Shown here piece after piece: positions 23,686 to 36,300 of a stretch of 64,000 nt of DNA. The notes under the pieces are model-generated. The model was given only the letters and a program-made list of their open reading frames with translations, had not been told where the DNA came from and did not search any database. Within the stretch, counting starts at the first letter, position 1. Every line of letters starts with the position of its first letter. Origin of the DNA: Cavia porcellus (taxonomy: Eukaryota > Chordata > Mammalia > Rodentia > Caviidae); the NCBI RefSeq assembly GCF_034190915.1, contig NW_026947503.1, positions 22,588,532-22,652,531 of the forward strand. The letters run 5' to 3'. Both the position numbers and the translations under genes were made by a program.

Positions 23686-24634
23686 AATGTCCACTAAATA
23701 CATGAAAAGCTGCTGATTATTGCTAATCATCATAGCAATGCAAAAATGTGAAACATTATTTACCATTTATTTGAACTTTAAACAATTAAAAAGAAAACAG
23801 AAAATAATGAGTATTGGTGAGAATATAGAGAAATTAGTGTGCTGTGCACTGGTGATAATAAATGTACAAGAGTGCATCCACTCTGAAAACATTACAGCCA
23901 TTCTTTAAAAAAATTGACAGAACTACCATATAATCCGGCAATTTCTCTTCTGGGTGTACACCCAAAATTGAAAGCAGTGACTACAACAAATATCTGGGCA
24001 ATAATTGATAGCAGCATTATTCATAATAGATAGCTAAAGGTGGAAACAATTCAAATGGCTATCAATGGATGAATAATGGAAAAATAAAGTGTAGTATGTA
24101 CTGTAGAGTATTACTCATCAGATAAAATGAAATTTTGAGATGTGCCTCAATATAAAAGAAGCTTAAAGATATGTTAAAATGAAATAAGCCAAATATAAGA
24201 TGAAAAACACTGTATGAATCTACTTATATGAGATAGTAATAAAGTAAAATTCATAGGGACAGAAAACAGGATAGTGGTTGGCAGGAATTGGGAAGAGGTA
24301 GTGATGGGTATTTCGTGTTGAATGGGTACAGTTTCAGTTTGGGAAAATGAAAAACTTCTGGGAATAAATGGAAGAGTTGCATGACAGTGTGAATCTTTTT
24401 AATGCCACTCAACTCTACTTTTAAAATACTAAAATGGCAAATTCTACATAATTTGCACTTTACCACAACCTTAAGGAATGAATTCCTATCACCAACTCTT
24501 GCCCATATGTTCCTCTACCCGGTAAAACCCTTAATCTAAATCTAAATTACCTTACTCCACATACATTTATAGTCGAGCTTGACGAAGGGAAAGTGACAAA
24601 CTTTGTTGGCAGGTTTCTCTTTAAATTTAAACCA

Positions 24635-25150
24635 CAGCAGTCAACAGTCAAGAGTGATCCTTTAACAACATAACAGATCATTATATCTTTCTGCTAAAAA
24701 TCTACAAAAGGTACCCTATCACAGAATGAAATCCAAATTTCTATACAACTTGGCCAATTTATTTCTACTCTTTCTTTCTGTTTCTCTCCCTGAGATTATT
24801 CTGTCTAACCACATTGATTCCAAGGTTCTATGGAAATAGCAAGCTTAATTTCTCTTTGAATTTTCCATTATGGACTTAGAACATTCTTCCCAAAGATATT
24901 TACTCAGATGTTTCTTTCACTTACTTTAACCATTTAGCTTAAATTCACTCTAGGGAAAGTTTGCCTTGATTTCTGTCTAAAATATTCAAAGAAACTTCAC
25001 TCTTCCTCTCATCATTATTATGTTTTATATTTTTCTAATAGTACTTACCATTATATGCTTTCATTTGATGTGATTATGTCTTTGACTGTTGTCTGTTTCT
25101 CATTAGAATAATTCCATGTACACAATGGCTTTTGTTTGCTGCTCTATTTT
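24635..25150 (+). repeat. L2 LINE 3' remnant
   Basis: Characteristic L2 text appears in order with strong divergence: 'agagtgatcctttaacaaca', 'aacagatcattatatctttc', 'tgaaatccaaatttc', 'acttaccattatatgctttc', and 'tgactgttgtctgtttctc' followed by 'attagaataattcc'. L2 is an ancient, immobile mammalian LINE. Confidence 0.65.
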
Positions 25151-25225
25151 CAGAGTTTAGAAGTGTCTAACAAGAGTCAAAATGTCATTTTATAATATTA
25201 ATTATTCCTTTATGAAAAGTTCTAA

Positions 25226-25790
25226 TGATACAGGGGAATGAAACGCCCAACTTACTATGTTGCGAGCTCGTTTTCTCTAAAAGAATGAATTTTAGGAACA
25301 GCGGAAGTGAAGAGTAGAATACATTTATTGAGAGAAAGAAAGCTTCTGACTGAGAGAGACAGAAGTGGTCCCCAGGTGGTGGTTGCTAAGGACTTTGTCT
25401 TTTCCAGGGACTTTTATAGAGTAAAACCATGTGTTTAAGTTGGGGGAAGCCTGGGAACTCTGCAGATGGGCATAAGGTGGGACATAACTATAGTTAGCCA
25501 ATACGATCAATAGTTCAGGTAAAATTGATTACATTAGGGACCAATGAGGTAGCGAGCCACATAGTGGGCATTCTTACAGAGCAGTGACTCTTTCCTAGGG
25601 AGGTGAGAATTATTTAGGGCACCAGTTACAGGATATGGGTGCATCTGTATGGTCTTTTGTCTTGAGGGCTGGCCCACAGCAGGAGGTGTCAGCTTCCCAG
25701 GCAGCTGTCAGGTGTTTGCACTGGCTCCATGAGGACCTAGCCCTATTGCACTGCCTATAATATTTCTAACTAGCTCAGCTGCCTGCAACA
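25226..25790 (-). mobile_element. Solo retroviral LTR, antisense
   Basis: Read on the minus strand, the block starts 'tgttgcaggcagctgagct'. It has U3 with 'ctattgatcgtattggctaa', a TATA-like 'ctataaaagtccctgg', the R segment 'agtcagaagctttctttctc' with 'aataaatg', and U5 ending '...gtatca'. It is bounded TG...CA and has no internal retroviral sequence on either side. The R end ('tctcaataaatgtattctac') resembles the R end of the env retrocopy at 22.2 kb, indicating related ERVs. I did not find a convincing 4-6 bp target duplication. Confidence 0.75.
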
Positions 25791-28700
25791 TTATGTGCTT
25801 TACATTCATAGATAACTATGCACATATAATGATATGTGTCTTATAAGTTATGATGCCTCAAAGAATATTGCCGTGTTTTTCTATACTGTGTCTATTTATG
25901 GTTTACTATAAACAAAACAAAGCAGCATTTTAGTCAAATCAGTCAGTTATTTTGCTGCTTAACCATATGCCTTACCCTAGTGGAAATAATATATGCAGTG
26001 GAAACCCACTGATACTTATCCACTACAGATATTTTAGTCCAGTTTTCTTTTTGGAACGCACATAAAAGTTGAAATTCATTGTAGCTGATTTAGAGTGTAT
26101 TGTCAGGCACTTTTGGGCTGTCTGAATTTCTGAAACTTCAAAACACACTAAATAATTAAACCTGTTTTACATAATGAGGCTTTGAGTAGAAAATGATTGG
26201 CTAGTTGATATTTACAAGCAGTAGTTGATAACCAAAGGGGGCTCTAAGAACATTAAAATAATTGGTAGCTCATTATTTGGACTAAATTTGAGTTTAGCTT
26301 TTCATTTAAGTTTCAGTAAGACCACCTTTATCAACTATTAGTGTAGGCTTGGTAAGTGAGTATGTTCCCTCATACCACTCTTCCTAAATGACAAAATGAC
26401 AGGGGAGCTATATAAGGATGAAGGTGCAAAGATTAAATAACACAATTAACTAAAACACCACTCAATAAAAAAGAGGCTCATTCTCATTTTCAAAGATATA
26501 TGTCTTCATCAATGTTTACTTACAAGTAGCTCAAGACTAGTTAGGTTAAAAGGTAGAATCTGGAACTTGGTGATAAATGGGCTCAAAGAGTGACCTCATT
26601 TATTGCCACTTAGCTCTTTATAGCCTCATGGCTGAAGTCACCCTATAATTTACCCAGTCTTAAATAACTAGAATCTATTCGTTAAGTGTGAACAGGAACA
26701 CATAGTGGGAGTGGATCAGTGGTGCCACTGCTCAGAACATGAGCTTGAGCCTCTAATGGGTTCTCTGTCATTTGTCATGAACAATATCTGTATTTATACT
26801 GCAAAAAGCTTCATGTTATCAACTCAGGAAGAGGCATTCGGTGTATATCAGCTACCGTACTGTACCAGACAATTTGTGGTTATAATCTACACGGTAACAG
26901 TGTTGGGCTTTATTGCCAATTTAGATATTATCTTCCCAGTTACCAAATCAGCCAAACCATCAGTGTTTATCTGGGACTTCTTGATTCCAATGTTTGATAA
27001 CTACTAAACTATTCTGTCCTTCTTAAAATATTTAAATTTCAAACCAAACAAATCTGTCCTCTCTGCATTAAAGACAATGTATTAGTGGGTAATACCACGA
27101 TTCTGTGTTGACTCCAGAAGTTCCTAACTAAGGGCTGGGGTAAACACATGAATGATTAAGTGAGTTTGATAGGGAAGGTCCTTCTGAGCAGATGCATAGC
27201 CTGTGAGGCATGCAAAGACAAGCTCTTTGCTGCTATTATGCAATGTGTCATTTCAGGGCAAATTTATGCCTCTCCTAGGGAGCCTTCTAGTGCAATAATC
27301 TCTGACAAATGGTGATCCTGTTACATTTAGGCTCCCTGAATAGCTCCACCTGAATTTATTTTGCATGTAAATTATAGCATGCACGTTGAAGAAGAATTCA
27401 ACAGCTTCATTCTTGCTTGTTAAGAGTAAAAATAAAGTCACAATTTGCTAAAAATAGCTTTCAATCATTCTGCATTTTCCTCCAAGAGTTAATTTTCTTG
27501 CAAGTAGGTTTTAGGATCTTGAAATTCCCTGTATTAAAAAAAAATGTCATTATGAATGCTTATATGACCATATCCTACAAATAACCAGAGACAAATGTAA
27601 ACTGGCAAGCATATCATATTAAAATAATGTATTTTTCATTTCTTGCATTTTACACTGGTTGTAACTTTGCTTTAGTCCTAAGGGAAATTAATGTAAGAAT
27701 CATAACATGTCACTTTTATCTTAGCCATGGTCCTCATTCAGTGTCTCTGTTCTTTGTTTACCAGAATCTCCCCAGTTGCTTGAAATTTTCAGTGCTCAAA
27801 GTTGATGGTTTTCCTTTTTTCTGCTGCCCTTAATTGCTGTGAATTGATTATTTTTACCCACTTTTTAAGTTTATTTTTTACTAACCAGAAATCAAAAATA
27901 TAAAAACAGCATTACAAGAGAATGAACTAAAGTTCTCTTCACCTCTTCTTTGAATTGTCCATTGAGTACATTGTAAGAAGGCCAGAAAATCCATTAATAA
28001 ATAAAAAAGGTTGCTTTATCTCCCCACATTTCCCCAGCAGTTGCACATCATTGTCTGAGGCATTTTCTCATTGCTGAGAAACCAACTTGGGACATTTGCA
28101 ATTTAGAGGAGAAGAGGTTAACTTTGGGCAGTGGTTACCTCCCATGGTCTGGGGGTTACAGACTAGGTTTCCTGAGAAAAATAGCTCACATCATGATGTT
28201 CAGGAAGCAGAGTGACAAGGGAAGAGCAGCACATGGGAACATACCCTCAAAGGCCACTGCCCCAGGAAGTCTCTCTTCAGACCAAACTCAACTTCCTAAT
28301 AGCAAAACAGTTATATTGTCCCCAGATTCAACCATTTTCCAGAAATCCCATGTATGAGGTTCTTGGGGGCAAGCTAGGTACAATCACCAAAAAATCCGTT
28401 TACAGTTAAAATAATACCAGTAACTTATAAATGATTATCTATTAGTGTTGGCATTGAAAAAAATCTAAGCCAGAAAATGCAAAATTCTTTACAGAAGAAG
28501 TATCTAAGTTCATCTTGCCCTTTTATCAGGAAAATGGAGTGTTTGTCAGGATGCACAGTGGATCATTCCTTATTCTAGGGAAAACTAGTTGTTTTTCCTG
28601 GAGTAAATCAGTTTCAATTTTCTAGACTTATTTTCTTGCTTATTTAAGAAATGGAGTAGTTTCCAGCATCTACTTAGATGATATTTACTTACAAAAACAA

Positions 28701-29689
28701 ATAATTTTTTTTTTAATATAAAGGAAAGTAAAATAACTTTCATTGATATTTAGTATTATTGAAAGTTTCAAAAGAAATATTCTACTTAGTTGGCAGTATT
28801 GTATCTGTCTTTTCAGGAACAAAAAGAAATGTCATCATAGTATATTTATTCTTTATATATCTTTGTTAGTGGTGGCTTAGTAAGTCCCTTCCATAAACGT
28901 AGATGTAAACTCAAGAGGTGAGACAGAGACAGATAAATGACTGTTATTAATTTTCTGTAGTTTTGAAGGACTAAATGCTGCCCTCTGGAGACCATAAAAA
29001 TTATAAATCTAGTGATTGCATGATTTGTGTTTAATGTTGCAAGTTTGACAACGCAATATATCTTACATCTACAATAAATAATCTTTAAGGCAGCATAAAA
29101 ACTAGGAAAGAGTAAAAATCTTTATTTTTTCTCATGTCATAAGTTTTCACAGGGTAACAGTATTACCCTTTAAATTTCTTCGTTACATTTTTCTTAGCTA
29201 CCAAAGATCACAAAAGGAAATAAGTGTAAATAAGGTTAACCTTTGGCCTGCACAATATCTCCTTTAAATATGTATCTTACATTGTGCATCAGATAATACT
29301 CTATGATTTCTTGGAAAATATATGTACCAAGCTTAAAAAGTAATGAAATGTGTTTTAGAATAAAATGAAAAATAAAGGCTTAGAGCCCAGATATAGAAGT
29401 ATTTTCTTTTATATCAACACATTGTACCTCTGATGTAAGTTAAAATACCATTATGGTAAATAAGACTCCCTGAAGAATGTTCAGAATGTGTAGAGACATG
29501 ATAGATAGATGATAGATAGATGGATGGATAGATAATCTCAGGCTTAAAGTGCAGGATATAAATTAACCATAAAATTCAAAAATTTCAGTCTCAAGTATAC
29601 AAAAAATTCCAGACATAACCAATAGAAGTCTTGATAATTGGAGTTTCTCCCTGAAAAAACTCTCCTTTCTTAAAAATGTCAATTTTTAC
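25791..29689. other. Unassigned AT-rich sequence
   Basis: No gene or repeat family recognised, apart from a short GATA/GATG microsatellite at 29500-29533. Open frames are all short. Single-copy intergenic DNA is the simplest description. Confidence 0.4.
29500..29533. repeat. (GATA)n/(GATG)n microsatellite
   Basis: About eight tetranucleotide units, interrupted, of the form gata and gatg. Confidence 0.9.
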
Positions 29690-29900
29690 AACTCTTCAAG
29701 GCTCATTTAAACTTTAAATCCCTAGGAAAGCCTTTGTGTACTTTAGATCATTTTAGCAACTTTTTGTTACTCTTTCAACATCGCCACATACCTCCTATAT
29801 TATTTTAAAGTATTGGCTACATCGTGAGGATTTTCTTTGCACGTATGCAATTCTTTCACCATCTGTCTATACAGTTGTTTATCTTAATTTATAGATATGA
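29690..29900 (+). repeat. Possible L2 LINE remnant
   Basis: 'actcttcaaggctcatttaa' followed by 'aggaaagcctttgtgtactt' and a T-rich stretch resembles the 3' coding end of L2, but divergence is very high. Confidence 0.35.
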
Positions 29901-30011
29901 TAGTGGGCATTGTTCAGGTTATTTTCTGATTTCTTAACAAGAGCATGGTAAATTCTGGATTAAGATACATGACTTCAAATTTTATTTTTTCTACCATGCA
30001 ATGTAATTTAG

Positions 30012-30785
30012 GTCCGGAAGAACATGGTGGATAGATAGCAGCAGCTTGGAGGCTCTCTGAAATACCCTGCTTAGAATCCAGGAATGCTGCGGTATGAGGA
30101 GTCCTAAGCAAGGAGAGAGATACACTGTGCCAACCCAGGAATGAACTAAGCTAAGAGAAACCAACTGGAAATCCAATCCTGGTGCTATAACAGGAGCAGA
30201 TAAAATCTCAGCACGGAAGCTAGAACCCAAGCCACTGGAAGCCGGGATTTGAATTCCCTGCTGCAGCTGCTGCGTCTAAATCTGCAGGGCAGGGAGAGAG
30301 ACTCCCAAAAGCTCTGAGAGTGGGAATCTGCAAGTGGAGTTGAGAGCGGGACTAGCAGGGAGTCCTACATTGACTTGAGGTGAGTGAGCGGAACGGGGAC
30401 CCTTTCATAGAGTAGGAGGCTCCAGCAAAGGACATACTGGGACTGGCCAGACTTTCTGGAACAGGGCACTGCAGTGACTTCAGTCACATATTCTCCTCTC
30501 AAGTGGGATTTGTGGGGAGTGCCTGGCCTGTGTGACTCCGATGACTAAGACCCAGTAGGCTAGCCCAAACCAGGTCCCAGCACCTGGAGGTGCACCCTAG
30601 CAGTGAATCCTTCGGTAGGTTGACCTGGAGGGATGGGCCCAGCAGAGGCTGCCCAGGTCTGTGTCTCCCTAGTACACTGCAGTGGGTGGGAACACCTAGC
30701 CAGTGCAATTCAAACAAACTGTAACCAAAAAAGAGAAAAAAAAATTGGGCCTCCTACATTTGCTTGTATGGAAAGAACAAAAATT
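30012..30785 (+). promoter_or_regulatory. 5'UTR/promoter region of the ORF2-less L1
   Basis: This is GC-richer sequence than its surroundings, beginning at the target duplication and ending at the ORF1 ATG. L1 5'UTRs hold the internal promoter. It lacks the 60-bp monomer array seen in the L1 at 45-50 kb, so the two have different promoter types. Its first ~50 bp resemble the 5' start of the element at 58.3 kb. Confidence 0.6.
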
Positions 30786-31859
30786 ATGGGAAGAGGAAGC
30801 AACAAGGGTCCTCAGTCTCCAATCCTGAGAACACTGATCCAGGAAAGGGAAATGCAAAGGAAGACAGAAAACATGCAATATCAGACACGGCACCAATAGA
30901 TACAAAGTGATATCCTCAGAGCCTCATAGACGAGTTTAAAAATGAAGTATTTAATGAAATAAAGCAGGATATAAGTAGAATAGTTAGAGAAATGCTAAGC
31001 CCCACCCAAGAAAAAACAGATGGTGGAATGGAAGAACAGAAAAAAAGGAGAGAATTGTTTAATGGAGAAAATAGAGGAAACATAGAATACATGAAGCAGG
31101 TTCAAAGAGATTACCAGGAAACTAAAAACTCTATCGAAAGCTGGCATAACAGCTTGAAAGAAACTAAGGATAGATTATCTGAATTGGAGGGCAGATTTGT
31201 AATGTGGGAGCATGAAATGAAAAACTTCTTAAAAATAACAAGAAAACAACAGCAATAATACAAAGGCTAGAACATGATAAGAGGATCTATAACCTAAGAA
31301 TTAAGAACATAAAAGAAGAAGTAGGGACACAAACAAATGGACTACAAAAGCTATTCATAGAAATAATCCAAGATAATTTCCCTAATTTAGCAAAAGGTAA
31401 AGATACTCAGATGTATGAGGCATACAGGACCTCAGACACCTACAATCCAAACAGAACTACACCCAGGCATATAATAATCAAAATTCCAGAAATCCAATAC
31501 AAGACTAGAATACTAAAAGCTGTCAGAGACAAGAAACAGATCACTTACAGGGGAACACCGACACAGAATTACAGCAGACTTCTCAGCACAAACCATGAAA
31601 TCATGAAGAGCATGGGGGGGAAATAATTCAAGCTTTGAAAAATAACAACCTCCAGCCAAGATTGATATATCCTGCACAACTGTCTGTAGATATTAATGGA
31701 AAAACAAGGTGCTTCCAGGATAAAGAGGAACTATGGGAATTTGCAACCACCAATTCAACTCTACAGAGAATACTGCAAGATATTCTAACAAAGGAAAATA
31801 CCAAGACTTCAGAAACAATGGCTGAGCGGCCACAATGGATGGAGCAGAAAGTGAAATGA
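30786..31859 (+). pseudogene. L1 ORF1 (RNA-binding protein), frame-broken
   Basis: The ATG at 30786 opens 'MGRGSNKGPQSP', a basic N-terminus that stops at 30899. A second frame at 30992-31258 encodes the coiled-coil segment ('HNSLKETKDRLSELEGRF', heptad-like). A third at 31411-31626 carries the RRM/CTD junction ('RHIIIKIPEIQYKTRIL', 'DKKQITYRGTP'). A fourth at 31635-31859 carries the C-terminal domain ('LQPRLIYPAQLSVDINGK', 'CFQDKEELWEFATTN'). Total length is about 1.07 kb, close to a full-length L1 ORF1. At least three frame changes are needed to connect the parts, so it is inactive. ORF1p coats L1 RNA as a trimer. Here ORF1 is the only L1 coding region in the element. Confidence 0.85.
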
Positions 31860-33302
31860 GGAAGACAAACTGACAACAAACAACAGAAAAAGACTCAACA
31901 GAAATGAGGCAGAGAAGATTGGATGGTAGGAACAGCTATTTTGGAGAAAACAAGACATCATAATAACTAGTGCTGATTTAGTATCATCTTGCTTTGAAGT
32001 CCCATCAAGCTTTTATTCTTCTGCCTCCATCAGTCTTAACAGGTTGTATCTTACTGGATTTTGTTATATGTGATAATATAAGCAAAAACTTTTATAGACA
32101 AGGAGATTATACAGAAACCATTTTTCATTTTCTGATAGTTGGTTCTAAATACTCTGTAATACTGTCATTCTCTTGAGTGGTTTTACATTGTCTTGATATG
32201 TTTGGTGCTACAGTATATGAAGTTATACTCAAAGATTTCAAGGAAAGAGACATTATGGTAACTGATTTTATGTCGGAATGTCTTGTGGTGAAACACTATT
32301 TTGCTTAAATGGTTATGCTTTGACCTGTGCTGTTTTGTTGTCATGGCCTCTTTTATCTCAGTCTCTCTTTTTTAAATTATTTACTTTTTATTTTTCTTTT
32401 TAATTAAGGGAAAAATAAAAAAATAGCAGGATACATTATAGTAACCCACTTTGGTTTCCTATTAACTTGATTTGAAACCCTGTATAGCCCTCACCAACTT
32501 GCTTTGACTGATTCTCCTCTATTCTGCTTTGCTTGATAGTACCAAGTTGGAAAGTATAGGCAACAACTGTAAAAACAATAAGATTCATTATGACGTCCAT
32601 TCCGGTTGACTATTATCTTCTTTTAAAGCCCTGTAAAGTCTCCAATGTTTTGGTTTTATTCTTCACTGTTTTATTCAGTTCTATTATAACTGATGATATA
32701 GGCAATTCTTTTTAAGATAGCAAGAGGCAGTATGGTAACCATTGTTGATCACCTAGTATTTTGTTTTTATATCATCTATTATGTTCATCCTTCTGATTTG
32801 ACTGACTCTGTTCTGTTATGTCACATTTGGTTTTACTCTCTTCAAAGAAAAGTAATAAGAACTGTGGGAGTAATAAAACCCAAAATGTGTAATTGTCATT
32901 GCACAAAAGAAAGGAAAAGAAAGTGCTCTAAAGAATATAACTGGGGCTGGAGGTTTAGCTCAGTGGCATAAGTGCCTGCCTTGCAAGCAGGCAGTCGTGA
33001 GTTTGATCCTCAGTACTGATAAAAAGACAAAAAAAAAAAAAAAAAAAAAGAATATGACCATATATATATTTAAGTGTATAAGACAGATAACCATATTACT
33101 GAGTTTTGTTGGATCATTGAACAAAACTGTTTCCAGTTTCACTGCTTGAAAGTCCACTTTATATGCTTTAATTTTGTAACTTGAACAACTATTTCTAACA
33201 TAACAATATGTAATCTATTAACTAGTGATTTCCTATTGTTTATTTTTTCTGAAATTCTTCATAACTTGTACTCTCTGTTTTTTTTCCTCCATAATAAAAA
33301 AG
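31860..33302 (+). other. Spacer and 3'UTR of the ORF2-less L1
   Basis: From about 32190, 'cttgatatgtttggtgctac', 'agtatatgaagttatactc', 'ggtggtgaaacac', 'atggttatgctttgacctg' and 'aataagaactgtgggagtaa' run parallel to 43840-44860 downstream of a genuine ORF2 stop. This identifies the block as the ~1-kb L1 3'UTR. The 31930-32190 stretch is unmatched and could be extra UTR or filler at the deletion joint. Confidence 0.75.
32942..33046 (+). repeat. ID SINE, well preserved
   Basis: 'ggggctggaggtttagctca' continues through 'gcctgccttgcaagcaggca' and 'gtgagtttgatcctcagtac' to a pure A tail. The flanks 'aaagaatataac' (32930-32941) and 'aaagaatatgac' (33047-33058) form a target duplication with one mismatch. 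It is the best local representative of the ID subfamily of this genome. Confidence 0.95.
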
Positions 33303-33311
33303 GTAATTTAG

Positions 33312-36300
33312 ATAAAAATTTTATTCATTCAAAGCACAAAATATTTAAAAGAAATGGAAATTCAATAATACATTTAAAATAATAATCGTAATAAATGTGA
33401 TATAACAACACAGATAAACAACATAGAAACAATAAACTGAGTATTCAGAAAACTAAAGGAAGGATGGAAGAGAAGAAAGGAAGAAGACAGGTTAGAAAGA
33501 AAGGAACTGAGCATTTCTCTCATTTCTGTGTACTACATTTTATAACTTTCATTTGGCAAAGGAAAGTCCATAAAAAATATTATTCCATGTATGAAGACTG
33601 CAAATGTTTCTCTAGAATGACAAGCTCATATATAGAAAAGAGAGTATTATGAGAAAGTAAAAAACCTAGGGCACACCTGTGCTTGGTTAGAAGCAGTAGT
33701 TGACTATACAAAAAGATTTGATGAGAACAAAAATGGAACCCTCTATTAGAGGGCGCATTTTTAAAACCATTTTCCATCTGTGTTCCTGGAAATGTGAGTT
33801 TGATCAATGAATAATTCATCCAGGGCAGATAAAGAAACACAGAATGTATTCAGTTGGCCAGAATATGCAGGACAGTCAACTGGTAACAGCTTCAGTTGCC
33901 CTGGCATCAAGGTTTAATTGGATGAAAAAGTAACTCTAAATTTTCAAGAAAAATTAGTTCCATTATAAAATCTATAAAGATGGACAGAAGGTTTTGAAGG
34001 CATAAAACTAAATTGAGGGTAAAATAGGTTATGAATTCAAACCATAGATGTTAACAATTTTAGCCCTACCTAGTTTAGTTAAATATAAAGCCATCATCTT
34101 CTTTCTACCCTGCTTTATTATCTTTATTTCTATACTCCTTTATCACAAACTCAATATACAGACACTATTGCAGAATGTAGAACAGCATTAATAGCAATAC
34201 TAAAATTGGAAGCCATCATATTTTGGGTTCATACTTATAGGAAACCTTCATTAGGTGGATATCATGACTTCACAGAGTTATCATAAACATAAAGTCTTGA
34301 AACAATAGCTCAACATGTAGATCACAATTTTATGAATCAGCAGTTTATTTCCAGTCAGCGAGAAAGGCCTTCATCTGATCTTTGATGTGCTTCCTATTAC
34401 ACATATATGTCCAGCTTCTTGACTAGGTAAGGATACTTCATCTAGGATACATTACCTGAAGTGGACTCTTTTGTCCCCTGGTGTCTTTGAGCCTCTAGTA
34501 TGTTGGCCCAGTTATGTCTATGCACCTTGTTGTCTTAGGGTCCTAGATGAGAACTATCACTCAAAATCTGAAATTTTGCATAGTATCCCTTATATTGTTT
34601 GGAGTTTTGTTTTGTTTTGTTTTGTTTGTTTTTTGCTTTGATTTAGTTACATGTGTTCACATGGCTCCAAAAATTGAAAGAATGAAAAGATTTGTGGTCA
34701 TTTTTGTCACCTACTGTACCTCAATCTGAGAAATTCTCAACAGTGGAGATACAGCCCAGGAGGTTAAAATTTATACATAGTTTATGGCAAAACTTAGGTT
34801 TCTCAACATTACTGAGTTAAAAGTTTCTACTATGCTGCTCCCTCCATCTTTCAGTTGACTCCAGATCTTTCAGGTTAGCTACTATCTCGGAACACTTATA
34901 AATCCCAAGGAATACAAAGTCATGCAATAGATGGCATGGAGACAAAGTAAAGAAGCAACAAAATAACGAGGATATACATGCCTTCCCATAATTTAGGGAA
35001 TAATTTCCTGCTTTGGAGAATATTTTGTTACATGTTTTTAATGTACTCAGTTTCTATTCTACATAATTCAAGATTCTCATATGTATCATTCAATGCCAGA
35101 GAGACAATTTGATCCTTGTCTGGGTTAATCATCAGGAACTGTACTGACCCTGTGCTTATCTGGTACAGCACATCATATTCTATAGTAAATGTAGATGAGC
35201 TTTATTCTCTTTTTTACATGCCCACATCAACTGAGAAAGGCATTATAGACAATTCTTTTTGTGCCTTTAAGCTGTACCTTAATATCCAGTATGGCAACAA
35301 ATGTTTATAACTAGATGGAGGAAAGTGTGTGCATTATAGAAAAAATAAAGTTGATATGTCATTTATGTGATATGCTAATAGTACTGTGTAACAAACAAAT
35401 TACTGGTATTGAAACATACATTTATTTTTGTTCTGAGTTTATGGATCAATCAAGAAGTTTTACTAAGATGATGTTGACTAGGACTTGCTATGCACTTGTA
35501 CTTAGTTTTAGTGATTAAAACTGGGCCCCCCCTCCCCAATGGAGGACATCCTCAACTGGACTGTTCATCTGTTCTGCTTGTGATACTAATCCTCCTTTTT
35601 CCTGGCCCAGGCTTATTTTCCTGGAAGATACAGAATTCCTAGGTATAGGACTAGCAAAAATCACCTACATTTTTATCCTATTGACCGATGGAGAGCTCAA
35701 TTCAAGAGAATGGAGAGGAAACACAGTAGCTCTATCTCTTAAGGAGCTGTGAAGTGTGCTCCAGAGAGCACGGATACCTGAGGCCCTCAACAATGCCAAC
35801 TGAGCCGCATATTGCATTTAAAGGGACTCATGTTAATAATAAAATATCCACGTCATTCAATAATGTGCTACTAAGCCCCTCACAGATATATAATTCCAAA
35901 CTTCAAATGAAATTGTTCAAACTATTTTATTTGAAATAAAATTTTCTGATTCAATGAAAGTAATGTAAAACAAAACAATTATTTAAACATTGAGCACCAC
36001 AGTTCACACAATAAAGAAATTATAAAATAAAGTTGCTAATGAACAAGGAGAAGTAAGGAAGGAGGGAAAGGATACATAATGACTCAACAGAACCAAACAG
36101 CTAACCTGAGGCAATCAAAGTAAATAGCAAGAAACAAAAGTCACTGATTAAATTCAACTTCTTTCTCTCAAAGTAATATGTATGCTGCATTATTTTGACC
36201 AACTATATGAAAAAGACATAAGTTGGGTACAATAAGCATTATCAATTGTACTTCATTAATATTGTAAGGAATATGCATTTCCTTGATCAATTAGGAAGAA

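Larger units (their letters stand above)
19691..24475 (+). mobile_element. Ancient L1, split by two later insertions
   Basis: Three collinear blocks read as one old L1. The block at ~19735-20538 covers the ORF2 reverse transcriptase region ('tatctttgattaaagtcctc' through 'gagaatttaatattgttaac'). The block at 22233-22991 continues with the downstream ORF2 ('aagccaatggaacagaataa', 'ttttccagtagagtcctaag', 'aacatttctcc'). The block at 23679-24475 has the ORF2 tail and 3'UTR ('ccggcaatttctcttctggg', 'tggctatcaatggatgaata', ending 'gcactttaccacaacc'). The gaps are filled by a retroviral transcript copy and an ID-containing insertion, each flanked by repeated L1 sequence. The 3'UTR type points to an L1M-class element. 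Confidence 0.8.
30012..33302 (+). mobile_element. Short L1 lacking ORF2 (HAL1-like), with intact ends
   Basis: This 3.29-kb element is bounded by a 9-bp direct repeat 'gtaatttag' (30003-30011 and 33303-33311). It starts 'gtccggaagaacatggtgg', closely related to the 5' start of the short L1 at 56.0-58.3 kb. In order it contains a ~770-bp 5'UTR, a broken ORF1 (30786-31859), the ORF1-ORF2 spacer ('aatgaggcagagaagattgg', shared with the 56-58 kb copy), and then a 3'UTR homologous to that of the L1 at 43.7-44.9 kb. No ORF2 endonuclease, RT or cysteine-rich text is present between spacer and 3'UTR. A short A-rich end 'ataataaaaaa' closes it. An ID SINE is inserted at 32942-33046. ORF1-only L1 derivatives (HAL1) are known in mammals. 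Whether this is a family or a single deleted copy cannot be seen here. Confidence 0.75.

Noticed and set aside
30499..30905. Minus-strand ORFs of 72 and 69 codons
   Set aside because: They lie opposite the L1 5'UTR and ORF1 start and show no independent support.
32942..33046. tRNA gene
   Set aside because: It contains A/B-box-like sequences, but it has an A tail, target duplications and many sister copies, so it is an ID SINE.
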